Below are positions 41,858 through 50,452 of a stretch of DNA of 64,000 nucleotides, piece by piece (within the stretch, counting starts at the first letter, position 1; every line of letters begins with the position of its first letter). Origin of the DNA: Rhodococcus koreensis. Its GTDB lineage: Bacteria; Actinomycetota; Actinomycetes; Mycobacteriales; Mycobacteriaceae. The notes under the pieces were generated by a model. That model saw only the letters and a list, made by a program, of their open reading frames with translations. It was not told where the DNA came from and did no database searches. The stretch is from assembly GCF_900105905.1 (NCBI RefSeq), contig NZ_FNSV01000005.1:3410001-3474000 (forward strand), in the 5' to 3' direction. The position numbers and the translations under genes are program-made.

Positions 41858-42871
41858 CTAGTCCCCCGACCACGGCACGATCTGCATGGGCAGTTCGTCC
41901 TCGTCGAACACCCGGCCCATGCGTTTGCGGACGCCGAGAACGAGGCACCGGTCGAGGATGCGGACCGCGGGCAGTTTCTGCTCGACGACGGCTTCGAGCC
42001 CTTCGACGTCGGAGAGTCCACGCAACCACACCGACACCAGAAGATTGGCAGGCCCGGCCACCGACAACACCGTCCGCACCGCGGGCAGCCCGCTCAGGTT
42101 GGCGCCGACCCTGGCCATCTGGGCGGCGGGAACGCGGAGGAAGTACCACGCGCAGACGGGATACCCCGAGGCCCAGCGCGGCATGTCCGTGCGGAATTCG
42201 AAAGCGCCCGACGCGAGTGTCGCGCTCAGCCGTTCGCGCGCCCGCCGTGTGGAGGTCCCGAGGGCCTCCGCGACAGTCCGTGTGTTCGCACGACCGTCGC
42301 GGGACAGGATGGAGATGATGTCGCGTTCGGCGACCGGCGGACGGGCGAACATCGCCGAGAGCCGGGCGTCGTCCCGGCGCCGGGCAGCGTCGATCGCGCT
42401 CGACTCGTCGGCGTCGAGGGCGCGCAGACGCCACTGCGATGCCCCGGAGATCGCGGTGATCACCGGGTGCGTGCGGACGGTGCGGACGTCGGGGATGCCC
42501 GCGACGCGGGACACGACGTACCGGTTGAACGCTGTCGGGTCGGGGCAGCCGACGGTGAGGATCAGGTCGCGACCACCCGAGGCGACGTCGACGGACATGC
42601 ACTCGGTGTCCTGGGACAACTCGGTGATCACCGCGTCGATCGACCCGGCAACGCACTCGACCTCGACGATCGCGCCGCGCGCGGCATCGGACATCGGCGG
42701 CTGGGCCGTCACCCAGGCCATGCCCCGTTCGCTCAGCCCGGACCACCGTCGCGCGAGAGTCACCGGGTCGGCCCCGAGGATCGGCCCGAGTTGCGACCAC
42801 GGCACCCGCGGCCACACCTGCAACGCGTGGATAAGTCGAAGTTCGTCCTCCGTGGGCGTCTTCTCCTGCAT
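41858..42871 (-). CDS. AsnC/Lrp-family regulator with duplicated HTH-AsnC modules
   Basis: A 337-residue protein, twice the length of a standard Lrp. One module covers about residues 5-150 ('DELRLIHALQVWPRVPWSQL'), and a second covers about 180-325 ('ERDIISILSRDGRANTRTVA' with the HTH, then a RAM-like domain ending 'GLEAVVEQKLPAVRILDRCL'). It is divergent from the MFS and M20 genes across a 140-base gap that holds a 7-bp inverted repeat. It probably responds to an amino-acid-like ligand handled by those genes. Confidence 0.88.
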   Translation of the reverse strand: MQEKTPTEDELRLIHALQVWPRVPWSQLGPILGADPVTLARRWSGLSERGMAWVTAQPPMSDAARGAIVEVECVAGSIDAVITELSQDTECMSVDVASGGRDLILTVGCPDPTAFNRYVVSRVAGIPDVRTVRTHPVITAISGASQWRLRALDADESSAIDAARRRDDARLSAMFARPPVAERDIISILSRDGRANTRTVAEALGTSTRRARERLSATLASGAFEFRTDMPRWASGYPVCAWYFLRVPAAQMARVGANLSGLPAVRTVLSVAGPANLLVSVWLRGLSDVEGLEAVVEQKLPAVRILDRCLVLGVRKRMGRVFDEDELPMQIVPWSGD

Positions 42872-42894
42872 ATCAGCACCTCTTCAGCGTCAAC

Positions 42895-42917
42895 TTCTGC
42901 GCATTTACACCGCAGAA
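42895..42917. promoter_or_regulatory. inverted-repeat operator candidate between asnC-type and MFS genes
   Basis: TTCTGCG-N9-CGCAGAA is a perfect 23-bp dyad with an AT-rich centre, the general form of Lrp/AsnC sites. It lies 24 bases upstream of the regulator start and 95 bases before the MFS start. Confidence 0.5.
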
Positions 42918-43012
42918 ACTCACTCACCCGACACTCGGACGCATCGACTCGGTCGTTTCGCTCATATTGTCATGTCGCCTCTCGGGGCGACCTGCACCAT
43001 TGGAGGTCACAC

Positions 43013-44488
43013 ATGGGAGCACTCCGATCCCCCATCCCCACCGGCTCCGGTTCCGACCGGCGTCTCGGCGCCGCGGCCGGCTTCGTCGGGTTCCTCTTCG
43101 CCATGGAACTGTCGAGCGGATTCCTCCAGGCCTGGTTCAGTCCGGTCCTCTCGGCGATCGGTGAGAAGTACTCGGTCGGTCCCGCCGACCTGAACTGGGT
43201 GCAAACGAGTTATCTGCTCGCGACCGCGGTCCTCGTGCCGGTGCTCGCCAAGATGGGCGACCAGTACGGACACAAGCGAATGCTCGTCGTCGCGACGGCG
43301 ATGGTCACGGTCGGCAGTGTCGTGTCGGCGCTCGCCCCGACGTACGGCATCTTTATCCTGGGCCGGGCGATCACCGGCGCACTCGCGGCGTTCCTGCCGC
43401 TCGAGTTCGCGATCGTGCGTGAGCGCGCCGGGGAGCAGTCCGGGAAAGCGATCGGTTTGCTGGTCGGCGGGCTCACGCTCGGCGCCAGCGTCGGCGTGGT
43501 CCTGTCCGGAGTACTCGCATCGTTCTTGAATCTCACTGTGCTGCTTCTCGTTCCGGCGGCGCTCATGGCGATCGCGCTCGTCGTCGTGGTGTTCTTCGTC
43601 CCCGAAACGACGGCGCGCACGTCGGGCCGCCTCGACTGGGCCGGGGCGATTCTCCTGGGGGCGGGACTGGCGTTCGCGTTGTTCGCGATCAGCACGGGCA
43701 ACAGGTTCGGGTGGACGTCGGGGCCGGTGCTGGGCGGGCTCCTGCTCGGCGGCACGCTTCTTGCCCTGTGGGTGGTGCTCGAGCGGCGGGTGTCCTCGCC
43801 GCTGGTGGATTTCGCGATGCTCTCCGGCCGTGCCGGTGTCGGGCTGCCGATCCTGCTCGCGGCCCTGTTCGGTGCCCAGTTGTTCGGCAGCCAGACCCCG
43901 ATCGCGCTCTTCGTCGGCACCGACCCGGCAGCGGCCGGATTCGGGCTCGGCTTGTCGTCGTCGCTGATCGGGCTGGTCCTCGTGTTCGCGTCGATCGCGG
44001 CGTTCGCCGGCACGTTCGCCGGACCGCGGCTCGGTGCGCGGGTGGGCGATGTCACGGCCGTCATCGTCGGCGCTGTCACCGCCGCACTGGGGTACGCCCT
44101 GCTCACAGTGCTGCACTCGGACACCGTCAGCGTCCTCGTGTGGCTCGTCGTGTCCGGTCTCGGCAACGGCATCATCATCTCCGCGCTCCCCAACGTGGTG
44201 GTGGCACGGGCGCCGCGGGACTCGGTCGGCATCGCATCGGGCCTCTACAACAGTGCCCGCACCGTCGCCGGTGCCATCGCCGGCGCCAGCTTCACGGCGG
44301 TGATGTCCGGGTTCACCGCGACGCTCGACGGCGGTTCCGTGATCACAAGTGAGGCGGGGTACCAAGCCGTGTGGGTGATCTGCGGGCTGCTCTCGCTCGC
44401 CGTCGCCGGCCTCGCGGTGGTGACCCGCGGACCCGCCGCCGACCGCACTGCCCCCACCGTCACTGCCGTCGCGCCCGCCGAGGCGTGA
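43013..44488 (+). CDS. MFS transporter, 14-TM DHA2 type
   Basis: A 491-residue membrane protein starting MGALRSPIPTGSGSDRRLGA behind GGAGG. DHA2-type motifs are 'LAKMGDQYGHKRMLVVATAM' (loop 2-3) and 'LLVGGLTLGASVGVVLSGVL'; about 14 hydrophobic segments can be counted. The family is mostly drug or metabolite exporters, but pairing with an amidohydrolase 28 bases downstream suggests uptake of an N-acyl or amide substrate or export of its product. Confidence 0.9.
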   Translation: MGALRSPIPTGSGSDRRLGAAAGFVGFLFAMELSSGFLQAWFSPVLSAIGEKYSVGPADLNWVQTSYLLATAVLVPVLAKMGDQYGHKRMLVVATAMVTVGSVVSALAPTYGIFILGRAITGALAAFLPLEFAIVRERAGEQSGKAIGLLVGGLTLGASVGVVLSGVLASFLNLTVLLLVPAALMAIALVVVVFFVPETTARTSGRLDWAGAILLGAGLAFALFAISTGNRFGWTSGPVLGGLLLGGTLLALWVVLERRVSSPLVDFAMLSGRAGVGLPILLAALFGAQLFGSQTPIALFVGTDPAAAGFGLGLSSSLIGLVLVFASIAAFAGTFAGPRLGARVGDVTAVIVGAVTAALGYALLTVLHSDTVSVLVWLVVSGLGNGIIISALPNVVVARAPRDSVGIASGLYNSARTVAGAIAGASFTAVMSGFTATLDGGSVITSEAGYQAVWVICGLLSLAVAGLAVVTRGPAADRTAPTVTAVAPAEA

Positions 44489-44516
44489 TGACCGTTCCCT
44501 CCAGAAAGGAAAGTTC

Positions 44517-45782
44517 ATGACCGACACCGCAATTGCCGGCGACATCGACGTCTCCGGCGGCCCGAACGCAGCAGCCGAGGAATTGAAGCGACGTGTGGAG
44601 GACACCGTCCTCGAATGGCGCGACCGCCTCGTCGCCACGAGCCACGACCTGCACGCCCATCCGGAACTCGCGTTCGAGGAACATCGTTCGGCGGCGCTCG
44701 TCGCCGACCTGCTCCGCGATGCCGGTTTCGCGGTGGAAGTGGGTGTGTGGGGGCAGGACACCGCTCTCGAGGCCGTGTACGGCAGCGGTGAACTGACGGT
44801 CGTGGTGTGCGCCGAGTACGACGCCCTCCCCGGTATCGGACACGCGTGCGGCCACAACATCATCGCGACTGCCGGGGCGGGGGCGGCGATCGCGTTGTCC
44901 CGGGTGGCGGACGAACTCGGCATCCGGGTCAAGCTTCTCGGGACGCCGGCCGAGGAGAAGGGTGCGGGCAAGGCCCACATGCTCGAAGCCGGCGCCTGGG
45001 AGGACGCGACGGTGTCGCTGATGGTTCACCCCGGTCCCGGCATCGTCGTGCCCACGGCGGGGAGCACGTCGCAGTCCCGCGACCGGTTCCGGGTCGAGTT
45101 CACCGGGCGGGCGTCGCACGCGGCCGCCGCACCGAGCGTCGGGATCAACGCGGGCGACGCAGCGACGGTGATGCAGGTGGCGGTGGGGCTGCTGCGGCAG
45201 CACCTGCCCGACACCGTGCGCGTCAGCGCCGTCACGCTGTCCGGTGGCGACGTCTCCAACATCATTCCGGCGACCGCGGTCGTCGAGGCCGAGGTGCGAT
45301 CCTTCGACCTCGCGGAGACCGCCGAACTGAAGAAGAAGGTGCTCGCCTGCGTGGACGGCGCCGCGACGGCCACCGGATGCAACTACGCCGTCACCCCTGT
45401 CGACCCGATCTACGAGCCTCTCGTCCAGCACCCGTTCCTCGCCGACCGTTTCGACGCGGCCCTCGGGCATCGGGGCCGGGTGATGACACCACGGGACGGC
45501 GGCGTACTCGGCGGCGGATCGACCGACATGGGCAACGTCTCCCAGGCCCTCCCGTCGATCCACCCGTTGATCGGAGTGATGGGTTCGACGGCCGCGCCGC
45601 ACACCGCGGCGTTCGCGGCCGACGCGATCTCGCCGGGCGCCGACGACGCCATCGTCGACGGGGCCTACGCCCTGGCCGCGGCGATCGTCGACCTCGCCAC
45701 CGACGACGAGGCGCGGGCCGAAGTTCTGGGGCGCCAGCGCACCCGGGCCCCCGGCGCCACACGCCGGCCTGCGTACGTGTAA
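44517..45782 (+). CDS. M20-family amidohydrolase (AbgB/HipO-like)
   Basis: A 421-residue metal-dependent hydrolase. Metal ligands lie in 'HDLHAHPELAFEEHRSA', 'VVCAEYDALPGIGHACGHNI' and the catalytic-Glu motif 'GTPAEEKGAGKAHM'; the dimerisation domain begins near 'DRFRVEFTGRASHAAAAPS'. The family hydrolyses N-acyl amino acids, p-aminobenzoyl-glutamate and similar amides. It shares an operon with the MFS transporter (AAAGGAAAG ribosome site) and is probably under the AsnC-like regulator. Confidence 0.92.
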   Translation: MTDTAIAGDIDVSGGPNAAAEELKRRVEDTVLEWRDRLVATSHDLHAHPELAFEEHRSAALVADLLRDAGFAVEVGVWGQDTALEAVYGSGELTVVVCAEYDALPGIGHACGHNIIATAGAGAAIALSRVADELGIRVKLLGTPAEEKGAGKAHMLEAGAWEDATVSLMVHPGPGIVVPTAGSTSQSRDRFRVEFTGRASHAAAAPSVGINAGDAATVMQVAVGLLRQHLPDTVRVSAVTLSGGDVSNIIPATAVVEAEVRSFDLAETAELKKKVLACVDGAATATGCNYAVTPVDPIYEPLVQHPFLADRFDAALGHRGRVMTPRDGGVLGGGSTDMGNVSQALPSIHPLIGVMGSTAAPHTAAFAADAISPGADDAIVDGAYALAAAIVDLATDDEARAEVLGRQRTRAPGATRRPAYV

Positions 45783-45787
45783 CCCTC

Positions 45788-45838
45788 CGGCGGGGTGCGG
45801 CGCGGCCTGAGAGCGAAAACCCGCGCTGCACCCCGCCG
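45788..45838 (+). terminator. hairpin terminator after the M20 gene
   Basis: CGGCGGGGTGC (45788-45798) pairs with GCACCCCGCCG (45828-45838), and GCGCGG continues the stem inward with one mismatch. It starts six bases after the stop. Confidence 0.75.
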
Positions 45839-45856
45839 CGGTTCTACGCTGAACTG

Positions 45857-47881
45857 GTGGTGGCTCTCGTTCGAGCGGTCCGGCGGCTGGCTCTGGGACG
45901 CCCGCTGCGCAGTGACGATCTCGGGGAGCAGTTGCTGACCAAGCGTCTGGCGCTGCCGATCTTCGCGTCCGACCCGCTGTCGTCCGTCGCGTATGCGACG
46001 CAAGAGATCCTGCTGATCCTGTCCCTGGGCGGTCTCGCGTACTTCTATCTGACACCGTATCTGGCGGTCGGGGTGGTGGTGCTTCTCGCCGTCGTCGCCC
46101 TGTCGTACCGCCAGGTGGTGTACGCCTATCCCAGCGGGGGCGGCTCGTACGAGGTGGCCACCAAGAATCTCGGCCCGTCCGCGGGCCTGACGGTGGCGTC
46201 CGCGCTGCTCATCGATTACGTGATGACGGTGGCGGTGTCGGTCTCGGCGGGCGTCGACAATCTGATCTCGGCGGTGCCCGCGCTGAACACGCACCGGGTG
46301 ACGCTGGCCGTGGCGTTCGTGGTGCTGCTGACGGTGATGAACCTGCGCGGGATCCGCGAATCGGGGACCACGTTCGCCTTCCCGACGTACGGGTTCATCG
46401 CCGGTGTGATGATCCTGATCGTGACGGGGTTCATCCGCGTCGCGGCCGGTTCGACGCCCGTCGCCGAAAGTGCCGGCTACACCATCGAACCGGAACTGTC
46501 CGGGCTGACCGGTCTGGCCCTCGTGTTCTTCGCGCTGCGCGCGTTCTCGTCCGGATGTACCGCGCTGACGGGGGTCGAGGCCATCTCCAACGGGGTGCCC
46601 GCGTTCCGTAAACCGAAGAGCGCCAACGCCGCGAAGACCCTCATGGCGATGGCGGCGACGGCGATCGTGATGTTCGCGGGAATCACCGCGCTGGCCATCG
46701 TCACCAAGGTGCACGTCGCGGTGAACCCGTGCGATCTGATCGGGTTCGCCGGAAACTGCGAGACCGACCCGCAGCGCACCGTCATCGCCCAGATCGCGGC
46801 CGCGGTGTTCGGCGGCACCACCAACTTCGGCTTCTTCTACGTGCAGGCCGCGACCGTGCTGATCCTCGTGCTCGCCGCGAACACCGCATACAACGGCTTC
46901 CCGCTGCTCGCGTCGGTGCTCGGCCGCGACCGTTACCTTCCCGTCCAGCTCAACACCCGCGGCGACCGGTTGGCGTTCAGCAACGGCATCGTGCTCCTCG
47001 CGGTGACGGCGGGCGGACTGATCGTCCTGTTCCACGCGTCCGTCACCCACCTCATCCAGCTGTACATCCTCGGTGTGTTCACGTCCTTCACCCTCAGCCA
47101 GGCGGGCATGGTCCGGCACTGGAACGGTGTGCTGGCAACCGAATCCGACTCCCGCGAACGGCGACGCATCCACGGCAGGCGGGCGCTCAACGGCTCCGGC
47201 GCAATCCTCACCGGCACCGTCCTGGTCATCGTCACGATCACGAAGTTCACCCAGGGCGCCTACCTGGTGGTCATCGCGATGCCGATCCTGTTCTTCCTGA
47301 TGCGCGGGGTGCGGCGGCACTACGACCGGATCGCGGCACTCCTCGTCGTCGACGAGGACAGCTTCACCCTCCCCTCCGATGTGCACACCATCGTGCTGGT
47401 GTCCGTGCTCAACAAGCCCACCGCCCGCGCCCTGGCGTACGCCCGCGCCACCCATCCGACGACGCTCGAGGCCGTCACCGTACTGGGCGCCGACACCACG
47501 AAACTGCAGCGGGAGTGGGAGAAATACGAGATTCCGGTGCCGCTGAAGGTCCTCGAATCGCCCTACCGGGAAGTCACCGGCCCCATCGTGGGATATGTGA
47601 AATCCGTCCGGAAACGGATTCCCGGCGGAGTCGTCACCATCTTCATCCCCGAGTACGTGGTGGGTCACTGGTGGGAACACCTGCTGCACAATCAAAATGC
47701 GCTGCGCCTCAAGGGCCGATTGCTGTTCACGTCCGGGGTGATGGTCACGAGCGTGCCGTGGCTGCTCGATTCGGCGACCCGGGCCGGGGCACCGCTCGGC
47801 AAGCCCGCGCCGGGTGACATCCGGCGCGGCCTGCCCACCACCGTCGAACTCAGCGGAAAGTCGGCTTCAGATACCCGGTGA
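45857..47881 (+). CDS. APC-superfamily amino acid permease
   Basis: About 674 residues, with 12 hydrophobic segments followed by a ~170-residue cytoplasmic tail. The N-terminal 'PLRSDDLGEQLLTKRLALPI' and 'FASDPLSSVAYATQEILLIL' are typical of the long actinobacterial APC permeases. The start is GTG 45857 or GTG 45860; TACGCT six bases ahead could be a -10 box of a leaderless mRNA. The 3' end overlaps the convergent FAD monooxygenase gene by 32 bases. Confidence 0.88.
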   Translation: MVALVRAVRRLALGRPLRSDDLGEQLLTKRLALPIFASDPLSSVAYATQEILLILSLGGLAYFYLTPYLAVGVVVLLAVVALSYRQVVYAYPSGGGSYEVATKNLGPSAGLTVASALLIDYVMTVAVSVSAGVDNLISAVPALNTHRVTLAVAFVVLLTVMNLRGIRESGTTFAFPTYGFIAGVMILIVTGFIRVAAGSTPVAESAGYTIEPELSGLTGLALVFFALRAFSSGCTALTGVEAISNGVPAFRKPKSANAAKTLMAMAATAIVMFAGITALAIVTKVHVAVNPCDLIGFAGNCETDPQRTVIAQIAAAVFGGTTNFGFFYVQAATVLILVLAANTAYNGFPLLASVLGRDRYLPVQLNTRGDRLAFSNGIVLLAVTAGGLIVLFHASVTHLIQLYILGVFTSFTLSQAGMVRHWNGVLATESDSRERRRIHGRRALNGSGAILTGTVLVIVTITKFTQGAYLVVIAMPILFFLMRGVRRHYDRIAALLVVDEDSFTLPSDVHTIVLVSVLNKPTARALAYARATHPTTLEAVTVLGADTTKLQREWEKYEIPVPLKVLESPYREVTGPIVGYVKSVRKRIPGGVVTIFIPEYVVGHWWEHLLHNQNALRLKGRLLFTSGVMVTSVPWLLDSATRAGAPLGKPAPGDIRRGLPTTVELSGKSASDTR

Positions 47882-49455
47882 GACCGTCGACGGCGACCGG
47901 ACTCTGCCGGAATCCCAGATAGCCGTCCGGACGGATGACGAACGCGGCGGCACCCTCGGCACCGTAGGCGCGGGCGAACTCGCCGTCGCGGTCCCGGATC
48001 AGCGGCAGCACCGTTTCCCCGACCTCGGCGGCAGGCGACGCGACGAGGTACGTGTCGACGAGTCCGCCGGTCGCCGCGTCCACCGACGTCGCGGCGGCCT
48101 CGAGCAGTTCGAGCCCGCGCGCGTCGACCGAGTCGTCGGCGTACAGCAGCAGCGTGTGGTTCGGTCCCGCGAGGAGCGTGAACAGCCGGAGGGGAAACGC
48201 GACCGTGGTGCGGGTCAGCCCGCGGGCGTCCGGCGCCCGGCTGCCGGGCGCAAGGCCCGCATTCGACGCCGGTTCGCCGACGATCGGACTGTCCGCATAG
48301 CTGATGAGGAGTTGCGCCTCGCGGCGGATCACGTAATCGGGATCCGACGACCCCGCCCCGATCCCCTCCCGGGCGCTGCGCACGGTGCGTCCCACCACCT
48401 CCTCCCCGACGGGCCGCCGTTCGGCGTCGTAGCTGTCCAGCAGATCGGGGGCAGCGGCACCGGACACCGCCAGCGCGACCTTCCACGCCAGGTTGTGGGC
48501 GTCCTGGATGCCGGTGTTCATGCCCTGCGCACCGGTCGGCGGATGGATGTGCGCCGCGTCGCCCGCGACGAACACCCGGCCGCGCCCGTACGAGTCGACG
48601 ATGCGGTGGCTGATCCGGAAGACGGACGACCAGCGAAGGTTCGACGCCCGGGTCGGCTGGGGCGACAGCCGGTCGAGCACGGCCTGGATGTGGCTCAGCT
48701 CGGGTGCCGGTCCGGCCTCGAATCCGTGCGCGATCTTGTCGGCCGCGGGAGTTCCGGTGCCGGCGAGATCGCTGGGCACCAGCATCGACATCCGGTAGCG
48801 GCGGCGCCCGGGCAGCGGAATGCACACGAGCAGGTCGTCGGTCTCGCCGTCCGTCTGATGCATCGACCGGATTCCGTAGCCGCGCGGCATCGCCCAGTCG
48901 ACCTCGACGTCGCCGAGCATGTACTGCTCGACGAACGCACCGCCCTCGAAGGTGAGGCCGAGCCCCTTGCGGACCACGCTGTGGGCGCCGTCGCAGCCGA
49001 AAAGGTACTGGGATCGGACGGTTTCGTCGCCGTCCGCCCCGGTGACCGTGGCGACGACGCCGTCGTCGTGCCGTCAACCTGGTTCCGCGTTCGATCGTGG
49101 TGCCGAACGTGGCCAGGTGACCGGTGAGGATGCGTTCGGTCGCGTACTGGGGCAGCCCGATGAATTCGAACGGGATGTCCGCCGGGAGCGACAGGTCCAG
49201 CCGGGCGACCTCGTCGCCGTTGACGTACACGATCTGCCCGAGCATCTCGATCGACGCGTCCAGGATGTTCCGCAGCACACCCATGCTCTCGAACACCTCG
49301 AGGGTGCGCGGCTGGATTCCCACCGCCTTCGCGTACTGCGGGGGCTCGAGCAGCGGATCGATGATGCGGCAGGCGACGCCGCGCCTGCGCAGTTCGATCG
49401 CCGCCGTCAGACCGACGGGACCCGCTCCGACCACCAATACCTCGGGATGCACCAC
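47850..49455 (-). pseudogene. FAD-dependent aromatic monooxygenase, frameshifted
   Basis: Two frames together encode one PheA/TfdB-type flavin monooxygenase of about 535 residues. The first (from GTG 49455) carries the FAD-binding 'VLVVGAGPVGLTAAIELRRR' and runs to 'FGTTIERGTRLT'. The rest is in another frame, with the 'YLFGCDGAHSVVRKG' DG motif, 'GRVFVAGDAAHIHPPTGAQG' and a thioredoxin-like C-terminal domain ending YLKPTFR. The shift lies near 49066-49082 in a run of CGTCGTCG and needs one base skipped or two restored. Replication slippage, a sequencing error or a true null allele all fit. Confidence 0.82.
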
Positions 49456-49557
49456 ACGACACCACCTCGTCAGCAGGGACCGACCACCGCCCAGTATGCG
49501 GGACCGGCCACGGGATCGACCGGCGTTCGGGCCAGACAGAGGCAGTAGCCGGAGATT

Positions 49558-50322
49558 TCAGGTGGGCACGGCGTGCGCTCGCGGCCGGCGGACGGCCTCC
49601 CTGGCCACCAGTTCGATCGTCACGGCCACCGCGCAGGTCTGCGCGAGCAGCAGCCCCACCAGTACGAGGATCTGGACGGCGCCGGCCTGAACGGCGGACC
49701 CGCTCGCGAGCAGCACCCCGACGAACGCCCCCGGCAGGGTGACCAGCCCGACGGTCCGGGTCTGGTCGAGCCCCGCAAGCAACGCGTCCGAGGCGGCGGA
49801 CCGGACCACTTCCAGGCGGGCGTCGCGGACGCTGAGTCCGAGACTGAGCCCCGCCTCCACCTCACCCCACCGCTGTTCGACCGCATCGAGCCCGCGCCGC
49901 GCCGCGAGGGAGGTGGCCGTCATCGCGCCGCCGAGCACGATCCCGCCGACCGGAACGAGAGCGACACCCTCGAGCGGAACCACCCCGCTCACCAGCATCA
50001 ACGGCAGAACGGTGCCCACTCCCGCCGCGAGCGCCAGCGCCAGCCACCAGGCGGACCGCCCGGCCTTCGCGCGACGAGCCGACGTCGCCACCGCCGCCGC
50101 GAACATGACGACCAGCACGAGGACCGAGGACCACAGCTGAGCGAGAGCGGCGGCCAGGATCAGGGACACCGCGGCGAGCTGGGCGGCGCCCCGGATCGCC
50201 GCGGCGGGCACGACCAGTGGACTACCGAGTCGAGTGAAGCGGTAGACCACGGCCGCGCACACGACCATCACCGTGCACAGCACGGCCAGTCCGACACCGG
50301 GATTCGCCAGGGACGTACTCAC
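49558..50322 (-). CDS. UPF0014/FetB-family ABC permease
   Basis: A 254-residue membrane protein with about seven hydrophobic segments and the family segments 'VPVGGIVLGGAMTATSLAAR', 'VEAGLSLGLSVRDA' and 'TVGLVTLPGAFVGVLLASGS'. E. coli FetB pairs with the ATPase FetA in iron homeostasis. No FetA-type ATPase is adjacent, so it either works with a distant ATPase or has another role. It is divergent from the FHA-ABC gene. Confidence 0.85.
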   Translation of the reverse strand: MSTSLANPGVGLAVLCTVMVVCAAVVYRFTRLGSPLVVPAAAIRGAAQLAAVSLILAAALAQLWSSVLVLVVMFAAAVATSARRAKAGRSAWWLALALAAGVGTVLPLMLVSGVVPLEGVALVPVGGIVLGGAMTATSLAARRGLDAVEQRWGEVEAGLSLGLSVRDARLEVVRSAASDALLAGLDQTRTVGLVTLPGAFVGVLLASGSAVQAGAVQILVLVGLLLAQTCAVAVTIELVAREAVRRPRAHAVPT

Positions 50323-50452
50323 CCGGCCCAGTGTTCCTCACTCGCGGCCCCGGTTCGGGAGTACCCGTTCTGCCCACGCGGCCGGGGGAGTGCGTGCGAC
50401 CATGGAGGAGTCGACGCTCTACGCCCGATGACGCTGACCGGAGGCCGTGGCG

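Noticed and set aside
44807..45856. Long N-terminal extension of the APC permease frame
   Set aside because: It overlaps the M20 amidohydrolase in a different frame and crosses a strong terminator hairpin.
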